From the NCBI GenBank assembly GCA_965237485.1, contig CBDEFQ010000009.1, positions 1,116,001-1,180,000 on the forward strand: a stretch of 64,000 nucleotides of DNA. The letters are read 5' to 3'. Each line of letters opens with the position of its first letter. Position 1 is the first letter of the stretch. This document shows, in pieces, positions 7,476 through 15,790 of the stretch. This stretch comes from JAAELZ01 sp965237485. Its GTDB lineage: Bacteria > Pseudomonadota > Gammaproteobacteria > Arenicellales > Poriferihabitantaceae. A model generated the notes under the pieces. It was not told the origin of the DNA. It searched no databases and saw only the letters and a list, made by a program, of their open reading frames with translations. A program made the position numbers and the translations under genes.

Positions 7476-7943
7476 ATGAATCAGCCAGATAGACCATGTT
7501 GCTTTTGTAGCTCTACGCAAAATCTATCGTCAAGTGACGATGGAATATGCAACGACTGTCGAACCAGAGGGGTTTCATTTCGCACCATCAAACAGTGCGT
7601 TCTAAGTGGTGTGCTTGACCAACTGCCCAGAAAACAGGCTTTCGTAAACCGTCAAGCTCATCTTATAGACCTGTCAGTAGCCGATGAGGGTCATTTAAAC
7701 ATTAGCTTTATATCTGATGGTGAGGTAATCGATCACTTAAGTGAACCATTAAATGATCCACGCCTGCAATTCACCACTTCTGATGAGCAAGTGGTTTTTT
7801 ATGGCTTATTCCCCGTAGATGAGGATCAGGCAGTCGGGTTTATAGACGGCGTGTTTAATGTCATGGACACAAAAGACAGCCGTTCTCAAAGGGATTTGAA
7901 CAACTTGACGCTAAGCGGCCTGTTTACGGTAAACGACCAATGA
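7476..7943 (+). CDS. Zinc-ribbon protein of unknown function in the transfer operon
   Basis: 155 residues. The N-terminus has two cysteine pairs, CCFC ... CNDC, suggesting a small zinc ribbon, followed by an acidic alpha/beta domain. No signal peptide, so probably cytoplasmic. It sits between the PFL_4695-type gene and traD and overlaps traD by 4 bp (ATGA), so it is co-translated with the coupling protein. I do not recognise a family. Confidence 0.6.
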   Translation: MNQPDRPCCFCSSTQNLSSSDDGICNDCRTRGVSFRTIKQCVLSGVLDQLPRKQAFVNRQAHLIDLSVADEGHLNISFISDGEVIDHLSEPLNDPRLQFTTSDEQVVFYGLFPVDEDQAVGFIDGVFNVMDTKDSRSQRDLNNLTLSGLFTVNDQ

Positions 7944-10129
7944 CCGATAAATATCAAATAGAAGCTTTGCTGCGCCCTGCCGTAGAAAAGCAATCAGCTG
8001 TGTTAGCGGTCGCTACGGGAGCGACTTTATTTTTATTTCAAGCACAATTTTATATGCCGCCCCTGATTGCACAATGCAGCACTCTTGGCTTTATTGTGTT
8101 TGCAGTAGTTCGATACCGTCAAGGCCGAAAGATCACCAACTATCAAAAACGATTGATGGTGTTACCTCGGTATAGCCTTAAGCAATCAAAAATACCACAG
8201 TCAGATAACAGACTATTTATCGGTAAAGGATTTGAATGGCGACAAAAGCACACCCAGCGTTTAAGGAATTGCTTGCTACCTCAAAACGAGAGCTATTTAT
8301 TAGGCTCCCGCCTTGACCGTACAGCTACTTACTTGCATGAACACTTCGATGATAAAGGCTTTGGCCATTTGTTTTATATAGATTCCAAACTCAACCCTTT
8401 TCGGCCTAAGCCTGCGGTAGGTGGCCGGCCTGAAATACATGGAGTAGGCATGTATGAGCGAGAAAAGAATATCAACCTACCACTATTTGAGCGTGTTGCG
8501 CATATGCTCGTACTCGGCACTACACGAGTAGGTAAAACCCGTTTATGTGAAGTCATGGTGACGCAGGACATAAGACGCGGAGACACCGTCATCGTGTTCG
8601 ACCCGAAGGGTGATGCTGATTTGGTTAAAACTATGTACAGCGCTGCAAAAGCCGCTGGCAGGGAAGACGACCTATATATTTTTCATCTGGCCTATCCTGA
8701 ATTTTCAGCGCGATACAATCCACTGGGTTCTTATTCACGTATCACTGAACCTGCCACTCGTATCGCCAATGGTTTACCGAATCAGGGTAGTTCTTCTGCC
8801 TTTAAAGAATTCGGCTGGCGCTTTTCAAATATCATTACCAGAGCGCTACATTTTCTGGGGCAGCGTCCTTCATACGAATCCATTGCCAAGTACATCGATA
8901 ACATCGATGCTCTGTTACTGGAATACGGAGTTGCCTGGCTTAAGGAAGTAGATCCTGATAACTACAAACAGGGTATAGCCCGAATCAAATACGGGTTAAC
9001 GGGTGATAAAAATGACGACAACAGACCCAAGGTTCCTGCTTTATCAAATCCTGAACGGGGACGGGATACCGATGCCGTCTGTACGGGGCGATACCTAAAA
9101 GCATTCATTCAGGAATCAGGCATTCGCAACCCCGTTGCCGAAGGCTTGTTATCGGCTTTTAAATACGAAAAAACCTACTTTGACAAAATCGTTTCTTCAC
9201 TAGGCCCGTTTCTTGAAAAACTAACATCAGGCAAAGTGAGTGAACTACTCAGCCCAAACTATGATGATTTAAGCGACCCGCGTCCAATCTTTGATTGGAA
9301 AGGCGTTATTAGAACCAACGGCATTGTTTATGTCGGCCTGGCAGCACTTACCGATGTCACGGTCGCGGCAGCAGTCGGCAATGCCATGTTTTCTGATTTA
9401 ACTGCGGTTGCAGGTGATCTATATGCCCATGGCACCACCGCAGATGGGCATACCGACCCAGGCTATAAAAAGATAAACATTCACGCTGATGAGTTTAATG
9501 AACTAATCGGTGATGAGTTTGTACCGATGTTAAGTAAAGCAGGTGGTGCAGGTTATCAAGTCACTGCTTATACCCAAACCTGGTCTGATGTTGAAGCGCG
9601 GATCGGTGATCGCGCTAAAGCTGAACAGATTGGCGGTAACTTTAATACGCTGGCGATGATGCGTGTCCAGCGTCCTGATACCGCTGAAATCCTCACAGAC
9701 AAACTTCCTAAAGTTCAAATTAGTCAAAGTACACTGGTCTCGTCTGCAAATCATTCAAGCGATCCTAATTCTGATCAGCATTATACCTCACGCACTGAAG
9801 ACCGTATTACCACGGCGGATGTACCAATGCTTGAAACACATGATCTAACTCGACTACCCAAAGGTCAAGCTTTTCTCTTTAAGGAAGGCGGTCAAATTTT
9901 TAAAATTCGTTTGCCTTTGCAATCGGATGATCATGAAGAACTGCCTGACAACATCCGTGAATTAACTGCCAGCATGCGCAAGGATGTTCAAACATATTCC
10001 TCGGATAGCTGGGCACAAGATAATTGGTGGAATACCACTATCGCCCCAACAGTTGAAAAAGCTGACTTCGCTTCAATGGTCAATGATGACTTTTCGTTAG
10101 ATAAACAAGGCAGCAATCAAAATGGCTGA
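7940..10129 (+). CDS. traD: Conjugative coupling ATPase TraD (SXT/TOL subfamily, TIGR03743 type)
   Basis: 729 residues. Two N-terminal membrane segments (about residues 18-55) anchor a VirD4/FtsK-type ATPase. Walker A is GTTRVGKT near residue 192, followed by VIVFDPKGDADLV; Walker B is INIHADEFNEL near 512. It delivers the relaxase-DNA complex to the type IV secretion channel. Length and motifs fit an intact protein. It overlaps both neighbours. Confidence 0.93.
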   Translation: MTDKYQIEALLRPAVEKQSAVLAVATGATLFLFQAQFYMPPLIAQCSTLGFIVFAVVRYRQGRKITNYQKRLMVLPRYSLKQSKIPQSDNRLFIGKGFEWRQKHTQRLRNCLLPQNESYLLGSRLDRTATYLHEHFDDKGFGHLFYIDSKLNPFRPKPAVGGRPEIHGVGMYEREKNINLPLFERVAHMLVLGTTRVGKTRLCEVMVTQDIRRGDTVIVFDPKGDADLVKTMYSAAKAAGREDDLYIFHLAYPEFSARYNPLGSYSRITEPATRIANGLPNQGSSSAFKEFGWRFSNIITRALHFLGQRPSYESIAKYIDNIDALLLEYGVAWLKEVDPDNYKQGIARIKYGLTGDKNDDNRPKVPALSNPERGRDTDAVCTGRYLKAFIQESGIRNPVAEGLLSAFKYEKTYFDKIVSSLGPFLEKLTSGKVSELLSPNYDDLSDPRPIFDWKGVIRTNGIVYVGLAALTDVTVAAAVGNAMFSDLTAVAGDLYAHGTTADGHTDPGYKKINIHADEFNELIGDEFVPMLSKAGGAGYQVTAYTQTWSDVEARIGDRAKAEQIGGNFNTLAMMRVQRPDTAEILTDKLPKVQISQSTLVSSANHSSDPNSDQHYTSRTEDRITTADVPMLETHDLTRLPKGQAFLFKEGGQIFKIRLPLQSDDHEELPDNIRELTASMRKDVQTYSSDSWAQDNWWNTTIAPTVEKADFASMVNDDFSLDKQGSNQNG

Positions 10130-10805
10130 GAGAGCAGATAAGACAATTAAAAATGAAACTGCCTTTAGCAGGTTATTTTGGTGGCCATTTGAAGTCCTAA
10201 AATGGATATTTTATTCACTGGCTGGTTCTATCATACTGGAATGGATCCTCATGACAGTTGTTTGGTACGAACAGGGTGCAAAACACTCTGAACAAATACT
10301 GGCAAACGAATGGCGGTACATTAAAGGCGCTGAAACACAGCCCGTATGGGGACTTAAATCTCCCACAGTCATTGCCATTAATTTGACCACAGGCATGGAT
10401 TACTGGTTACTCCAATGGACAGGGATTGAATTCATTTTTACTAGCATTGGAAAGATCGGCACTCTTGTTCAGGAATACATCATTGCGTCATTGAACGTAG
10501 CTCGAATTTTCCTGTTGCGTCTAGCGATTGCAATCACCTCGATGCCACTATTTATTCTGTTTGCATTTTGGGGATTTATTGAAGGCTTAATTGATCGGGA
10601 TCTTCGCAAATTTGGCGGCGATATTGAGCACGGTTTGCTTTATCACTACGGTAAGTACATCACTAAAGGCGTCGTCATCACGCCCATCATTATTTATCTT
10701 GCCGTTCCTGTCAGCCTGAATCCCGCCTTGTTATTCATCCCGTTTGCGATGTTGATTGGCTGGTTGATGATGTTGATTTCATCCAAATTTACTAAATACG
10801 TTTAG
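10122..10805 (+). CDS. ICE membrane protein of the TIGR03747 (PFL_4697) type
   Basis: 227 residues with about four membrane helices (near residues 25-45, 120-140, 140-160 and 180-215) and the conserved-looking block FWGFIEGLIDRDLRKFGG. This family regularly follows traD in PFGI-1-like elements. Overlaps traD by 8 bp. Confidence 0.82.
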   Translation: MAERADKTIKNETAFSRLFWWPFEVLKWIFYSLAGSIILEWILMTVVWYEQGAKHSEQILANEWRYIKGAETQPVWGLKSPTVIAINLTTGMDYWLLQWTGIEFIFTSIGKIGTLVQEYIIASLNVARIFLLRLAIAITSMPLFILFAFWGFIEGLIDRDLRKFGGDIEHGLLYHYGKYITKGVVITPIIIYLAVPVSLNPALLFIPFAMLIGWLMMLISSKFTKYV

Positions 10806-10808
10806 ACC

Positions 10809-11147
10809 ATGATTTTACAAAGACTACTGCTAATTATTCTACTGAGTATTCCATCGGTTCATCTGTCTGCTCAGAACCTTAGCCAAAGCGAAACCGCTCA
10901 TTACTTTGCCAATCGCAGCGAAGGAATGAGTGCGGTGGCCACCGAGCTAAATGCCCTTAAACAGCTTATTGCTATTGTGCAATCACTCCCTGAAGAACGG
11001 GGACGATATCGTATCGCCTTTGACCGACTTTTAATCGATATCGACTTAATCCGCCAAGGCGTATTGCAGACCATTAATCAGCCGCTTAGCAGCCCAGTCT
11101 TGCAAATGCAAAATTATCCAGCCTTAAGTTCGGACTATCTACAGTAA
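10809..11147 (+). CDS. RAQPRD-type ICE protein (TIGR01690)
   Basis: 112 residues with signal peptide (LLLIILLSIPSVHLSA), then a helical domain with RYRIAFDRLLIDIDLIRQGV, matching the family in length and layout. The family-naming C-terminal motif is degenerate here. A periplasmic partner of the pilus or channel; role unknown. Confidence 0.72.
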   Translation: MILQRLLLIILLSIPSVHLSAQNLSQSETAHYFANRSEGMSAVATELNALKQLIAIVQSLPEERGRYRIAFDRLLIDIDLIRQGVLQTINQPLSSPVLQMQNYPALSSDYLQ

Positions 11148-11150
11148 TCA

Positions 11151-11408
11151 ATGGCGCTGGTTAATGACTCCATTTCATTGTCTGTTTCCGCTGCCTTTGA
11201 TCAGGCATCGGGAACAACAACAGTGTCATTAACCAACTTCTTGGTCGCTTTAATCAGTGTTTTTATTCTGCTTTGGCTAACAGGATATACGCTCAAGACA
11301 TTTATGACTGCAAAAAAAGAAGGCAGCTTTAAACATATGTTATTCGGTTTCGGCTTGGCTTTAACCGTTGTCAACTTAGTGTTTTCAATCATTAAAACCG
11401 CACTATGA
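11151..11408 (+). CDS. Small two-helix ICE membrane protein (TIGR03758 type)
   Basis: 85 residues, with membrane helices at about 28-48 and 62-82, separated by a basic loop. Family and position (after RAQPRD, before the pilin-like gene) agree with DUF3262/TIGR03758. Overlaps the next gene by 4 bp (ATGA). Confidence 0.75.
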   Translation: MALVNDSISLSVSAAFDQASGTTTVSLTNFLVALISVFILLWLTGYTLKTFMTAKKEGSFKHMLFGFGLALTVVNLVFSIIKTAL

Positions 11409-11767
11409 GGAACACCATGAATCTTAATTATTTTCAAGAAAACGCAAACCAACTATTTATCTTCATGATATTTGTCATCGCATTGTTTTTTGCACCCGAA
11501 CTCCTCGCCCAAGGGGGGGGAGGTGATGGCGATATCCTAAGTGAAATAGGTGGACCCATAAAAAAATTAATAGTGTTTGGTATCGCCGCATTTTTAGTCT
11601 TTGTATTTGGTGTAGGGGTGTATGTGCTTATTGATGGGGCCGTTAACATCAAAAAAGATGGCCCAGCGCAATTTTTCATCGGATTACTGATTGTGGTCAT
11701 TATCATTATGGTGGGAACAATGCTCTTAGAAAAAGCAGGTACTGCTGCGAAAGCAATTGCATTCTAA
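11405..11767 (+). CDS. Pilin-like ICE membrane protein (TIGR03745 type)
   Basis: 120 residues. An N-terminal hydrophobic signal (FIFMIFVIALFFAPELLAQ) is followed by a glycine/aspartate stretch and two membrane helices, resembling VirB2/TraA-size pilins. The start may be the ATG at 11405 (overlap with the previous stop) or the one at 11417. It probably forms the pilus or channel subunit. Confidence 0.78.
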   Translation: MRNTMNLNYFQENANQLFIFMIFVIALFFAPELLAQGGGGDGDILSEIGGPIKKLIVFGIAAFLVFVFGVGVYVLIDGAVNIKKDGPAQFFIGLLIVVIIIMVGTMLLEKAGTAAKAIAF

Positions 11768-11772
11768 GGTTT

Positions 11773-12153
11773 GTGGCTGACATGAGTAATGAGTCTGATA
11801 ATCGTCAACGACTGCCATCGACCGATATGGTCAGCGCGCAGCCCACCATTTTCTATGGCCTCAATAACAGCGAGCTTAATATGGTTTTAGCTATCGGCTT
11901 TGGCCTGTTTGTTATCGTTGCAATCATTGGCTCCATGGTGAGCGGCAAAATCTATATCGGTACAGGCTTGGGCTTCGCTATTGCTATTTCTATTTCTCTG
12001 GTTGTCCGAAAACTGTTTATTCACTTCAAACGCCAAAAGCCTGATGGCTACTTCCAACAGGTTATTTACAAATATCGCCGCGATCACCTTGGGGATGATT
12101 TACTCATCACCCATCGCGGCCCATGGGATCCCCTTAACCATTCATCCGAGTAA
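11773..12153 (+). CDS. TraL-like transfer protein (TIGR03750 type)
   Basis: 126 residues with two central membrane helices, a basic region (RKLFIHFKRQKPDGYF) and a polar tail, as in TIGR03750/TraL-type inner-membrane proteins. A GTG at 11773 and an ATG at 11782 are both possible starts; neither has ideal spacing from the AAGG at 11766. Confidence 0.75.
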   Translation: MADMSNESDNRQRLPSTDMVSAQPTIFYGLNNSELNMVLAIGFGLFVIVAIIGSMVSGKIYIGTGLGFAIAISISLVVRKLFIHFKRQKPDGYFQQVIYKYRRDHLGDDLLITHRGPWDPLNHSSE

Positions 12154-12162
12154 TTTTTTTCG

Positions 12163-12879
12163 ATGACAAAAGTTTCTGACAATATCTCAATGCCCGACCC
12201 CTTTGATGACCTTGGGTTTACTAAACATAATCAAACGCTAAAGGTTTTCAACAGAGGGCTTCTGATTACAATATTCATATTGGGCGTAATCATTCTTTTC
12301 TTGATTAAACTGCTCTTTAACTCTCATCAGTTAATCGAAGATGCCAATAAAACACATTCAATTTCGATTCCACCCGATATTTCTCAAGGTGCATTAGTTG
12401 AAACGGGTACGCCACATAAAGCCAATGTATTTGGATTTACAAATTATGTGATGCAAAGCCTAAATCATTGGCCTTCTAACGGCCTTGTCGAATATGACAA
12501 CAACATATTCAATGCCTCAACCTATATCACGCCAAACTTCCAGGCATGGCTTAAAGATGATTTTGCCAAACTATCCAATCGCTATGGAATTAATGAACTG
12601 TTAGGCAGGCAACGCATGTTACTACCGATCGATCGCGGCAGGTTTAACGCGAAATCTGTTAAGACACTCTCTGATGGAGTTTGGCATGTCACTTTGAGTT
12701 ATCAACTCAAAGAGAATTACCGTAAAGCCACTATCAAAGATACAGGCATAACTTATGTTCTGCGTGTCATTCAATCTAATGTGGATGCTGCCACCAACAA
12801 ATGGGGCATGAAGATCGATGCTCAAGTTGAAGATCCAACGAGGTTTGATATTCGTCTGGAGGGCACGAGTCATGGGTAA
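12163..12879 (+). CDS. VirB8/TraE-like ICE protein (TIGR03746 type, DUF2895)
   Basis: 238 residues: a short cytoplasmic N-terminus, one membrane helix at about 34-53, then a periplasmic domain including FQAWLKDDFAKL. Matches TIGR03746 in length and gene order. It overlaps the next small gene by 8 bp. Confidence 0.82.
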   Translation: MTKVSDNISMPDPFDDLGFTKHNQTLKVFNRGLLITIFILGVIILFLIKLLFNSHQLIEDANKTHSISIPPDISQGALVETGTPHKANVFGFTNYVMQSLNHWPSNGLVEYDNNIFNASTYITPNFQAWLKDDFAKLSNRYGINELLGRQRMLLPIDRGRFNAKSVKTLSDGVWHVTLSYQLKENYRKATIKDTGITYVLRVIQSNVDAATNKWGMKIDAQVEDPTRFDIRLEGTSHG

Positions 12880-13132
12880 ATTTGCACACCTGCATAACTA
12901 CGAAGATCTGGGACAAGTGGTGGTGCTAAACCTCATTCATCCAGGTCCACAGGCGATTCAAATTTTATACCGCTACAACGATCTGGTCTTTGACGCAGGA
13001 TGTGCGGCATTTTCAGAACAAGAAATCGAGAACGAGTTTCTTAAGCTTTCTGACGCCGAATATACCCACCATGTCGTCATGGATTTTCAAGCTGATTTGC
13101 AGCGTCAAGCTCAACTACTTAAACACTCATGA
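12872..13132 (+). CDS. Unrecognised 86-residue protein inserted in the transfer operon
   Basis: Starts MGKFAHLHNYEDLGQVVVLN at the ATG at 12872, chosen because it gives an 8-bp overlap with the upstream gene; the frame opens earlier only as shadow. Acidic, no signal peptide, probably cytoplasmic. In the recalled PFGI-1 gene order TIGR03746 is followed directly by TIGR03749, so this looks like an extra gene. It overlaps the next gene by 4 bp (ATGA). Confidence 0.6.
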   Translation: MGKFAHLHNYEDLGQVVVLNLIHPGPQAIQILYRYNDLVFDAGCAAFSEQEIENEFLKLSDAEYTHHVVMDFQADLQRQAQLLKHS

Positions 13133-14019
13133 ATATGATTCGCCTATTGTCTACCGTATTACTTTTTTGTTTAAGTGCAACCACACCCTACGCACAAGAT
13201 AACTTGGTGGATGAAGACTTTGGCTTAAACGATACGCCTACCAAGCCATCTGAACCACAAAAGGTGCTGTTCGATGGCGCGCCGATCGAACTGGTGTTGA
13301 CGGCGGGCGTTGAACGCAGAATTATCTTTGATAGCTCATTTGATGTGATACTGGATCCGAATACGCCTAACGATCACCTCGACGCATTCAATCCTCAAAT
13401 ATTTGGCAAAAACCTACTCCTGACGATCAGTACTCCACTGTCGATGAGAGCGATTGCTAAAGTAGGCGATGGCGAGGAAATTCCCATCGATATTCGTGCG
13501 GTCGAAGATGCAGGATCAAACAATCCCATTGCGATTGTGCGTCAGTCATTCCTGGAACAGGAAAAGCAAATAGAGCAGGTTTTAGCGCCGCCCAAAGTCC
13601 CCGCAAACGCGCTACACGTTCAGCAAGCTAGAAAATTGCCTGGCTATATTGATTTGGTTCGATTCGCAGCACAGCACCTCTACGCGCCTGAGCGCTATCG
13701 AGACAAAATTGGCGGTGCGGTGAGTGTCGGTATTAATTCCAGACCTGTGCGCCTAATGCGCTTTAAGCTCGCCACCACCACTCCGATCGCAGCATGGAAA
13801 ATCGGTCAGCTGTATGTCAGTGCCATCGAAGTCAAAAACAATCAACAAAGCGCCCTTGGTTTAGATCCCAGATTGATCGTGGGTACTTGGCGCGCTGCGA
13901 GCTTTCACCACAATCGAATTGGGCCTGCAAACTCTAATTATGGTCAGACCATGTTGTATCTGGTTTCCGATAAACCGTTTAAAGAGGCCTTGGGCATTTA
14001 TGCTCAGGTGAGCAATTAG
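13129..14019 (+). CDS. TraK-like ICE protein (TIGR03749 type)
   Basis: 296 residues with signal peptide (LLSTVLLFCLSATTPYAQ). Periplasmic or outer-membrane-associated secretin-like domain (LVLTAGVERRIIFDS) as in TIGR03749/TraK proteins of the channel core. ATG at 13129 overlaps the previous stop; ATG at 13135 is an alternative. Confidence 0.82.
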   Translation: MNMIRLLSTVLLFCLSATTPYAQDNLVDEDFGLNDTPTKPSEPQKVLFDGAPIELVLTAGVERRIIFDSSFDVILDPNTPNDHLDAFNPQIFGKNLLLTISTPLSMRAIAKVGDGEEIPIDIRAVEDAGSNNPIAIVRQSFLEQEKQIEQVLAPPKVPANALHVQQARKLPGYIDLVRFAAQHLYAPERYRDKIGGAVSVGINSRPVRLMRFKLATTTPIAAWKIGQLYVSAIEVKNNQQSALGLDPRLIVGTWRAASFHHNRIGPANSNYGQTMLYLVSDKPFKEALGIYAQVSN

Positions 14020-15381
14020 ATGGCCAAAATAAAATCAAACAAGTTGGTGTCACTAGGAATCGCCTTTTTAGTAACACTATTGGCCGCATTTTTCTATTTT
14101 AATAAGCTTGGTACAAATACCAATAATGGCACCGCAGCTGGAAACAAGGTTTCACAAAGCACCCAAAGTAGCTCTGATGCTAATCAACGAGGAACTTTAA
14201 GTGGTGCTGATGATACCGCGCGGGAATCATTAACCAATGTCACCTCTCAATTAACCCGAGTACAACAGGAATTGCAGGAAGCTCAAGAAAAGCTACGACA
14301 ACAACAGCTGGATTCCGAATCCAATATCAATAGCGTCAAATCAGATTTGAAATCCGAAATGGAAAACATCGTTTCCAGCTTATCAGACAAACTATCTGTA
14401 TTGACAGAGTCGCTAAATAAACCCGTTAGTGAATACGAAGTCAACGAACCAGAAAAGCCTCATAAAGGCCAATTACGCGGCGATGGCCGTATCTGGTTTT
14501 CGGGTAGTCAGGGAGGAACAGAACCTGAACAAATACACCAAACCCAAACCCTTGTACAAAGACTTGCCGGACGCTTTGGTAATGCTGGAGAGTTACTTGA
14601 TGGTGTCACTTCTGTTGCAGGTAGTTCTGAAAGCACCAAAGCAGCGGTGCTGCCTGTTTATACTATCCCAAGCAATTCCACTCTGATGGGCTCCACCGCA
14701 ATCACAGCCATTATAGGTCGTGTACCCATCGATGGCACGATACGCGATCCCATTCCCTTTAAGATCATTACAGGTTCTCAAAACCTCACCGCCAACAATT
14801 TGTATTTACCCGAAATACAAGAAGCTATTTGGTCAGGCGTGGCTCAAGGTGATGGTGCACTTAAATGCGCCACTGGAAAAATCACCAGCGTGACCTTTGT
14901 ATTTTATGACGGCACTATCCTCACGCAAAATGCAGATAACCCCGATGAGGGTTTTGGCTGGATATCCAATGGGGCTGGCTATCCTTGCATTCCTGGCACC
15001 TATGTTTCAAACGCCCCTGAGGTGATGAAGAAACTATTCGTCGCAGGCTTTGCTTCTGGATCCGCCAACGCCTTCGCGCAAGCGCAAATCGATTCGGTCA
15101 CTTCTGCATCAGGGTCGCTCTCGCAAACCATCACTGGTAAGACAGGTGAGTTTGCATTCGCTCAAGGCTTGTCTTCAGGGTTTCAGCATTGGGCTACCTA
15201 TATTTCTGAACGCGCCAGAGATCAATTTGATGCCGTAGTCGTGCAGCCTGGCATTGATGTGGCCATTAACACCACAGAGCCCATCCTGATCGACTTCAAC
15301 ACCACTGGTCGCAAACTTCGACATACCGCTCATTTACAAGTCAGCAATGATCGACAAACAAACAACGGGGGCATTGATTAA
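14020..15381 (+). CDS. TraB/VirB10-like channel protein (TIGR03752 type)
   Basis: 453 residues: one membrane helix (residues 11-27), a long coiled coil at about 65-130, then a periplasmic VirB10-like domain (STLMGSTAITAIIGRVP). The family bridges the inner and outer membranes of the conjugation channel. It starts immediately after the preceding stop codon. Confidence 0.87.
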   Translation: MAKIKSNKLVSLGIAFLVTLLAAFFYFNKLGTNTNNGTAAGNKVSQSTQSSSDANQRGTLSGADDTARESLTNVTSQLTRVQQELQEAQEKLRQQQLDSESNINSVKSDLKSEMENIVSSLSDKLSVLTESLNKPVSEYEVNEPEKPHKGQLRGDGRIWFSGSQGGTEPEQIHQTQTLVQRLAGRFGNAGELLDGVTSVAGSSESTKAAVLPVYTIPSNSTLMGSTAITAIIGRVPIDGTIRDPIPFKIITGSQNLTANNLYLPEIQEAIWSGVAQGDGALKCATGKITSVTFVFYDGTILTQNADNPDEGFGWISNGAGYPCIPGTYVSNAPEVMKKLFVAGFASGSANAFAQAQIDSVTSASGSLSQTITGKTGEFAFAQGLSSGFQHWATYISERARDQFDAVVVQPGIDVAINTTEPILIDFNTTGRKLRHTAHLQVSNDRQTNNGGID

Positions 15382-15383
15382 CC

Positions 15384-15788
15384 ATGAAACCAGATATCAA
15401 ACTCGCTTTAAGCCTAACATTAGTTGGCTTTGTCTCAATATTTTTCTTGTCAGGATGCGTAACCGCTCCAGCCACCAAGATATTTGAAAGCACCACCACG
15501 ACCATTGCTGACATTCTTGATCAGGCATCATTCTCTAAAACCGATATCGCCATCTTAAGAGAACATTTTGGTCGCAGTACGGGTAATAACCTGCAAGCCT
15601 ATACCCGTACCCAAGAATCAGAAATAAATAATCTGTTCCCCACCATCGATAACCCCAGACTGACTGTGTTTATCTATCCGCACATCACTGGACGTGGTGA
15701 CCCCGTGCCGGCGTACAGCACTGCTTTTTACCTATTCACCCAATCTAACCTTTTTGCCCTGCCCGGCGAAGCACACCAATACGATTAA
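15384..15788 (+). CDS. Conjugative transfer lipoprotein (TIGR03751 type)
   Basis: 134 residues with lipobox FLSGC, then a domain including FPTIDNPRLTVFIYPHI and a C-terminal GDPVPAYSTAF block typical of this family. A VirB7/TraV-like outer-membrane role is inferred from the family and from its place between the TraB-like and VirB4-like genes. Confidence 0.82.
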   Translation: MKPDIKLALSLTLVGFVSIFFLSGCVTAPATKIFESTTTTIADILDQASFSKTDIAILREHFGRSTGNNLQAYTRTQESEINNLFPTIDNPRLTVFIYPHITGRGDPVPAYSTAFYLFTQSNLFALPGEAHQYD

Positions 15789-15790
15789 TC

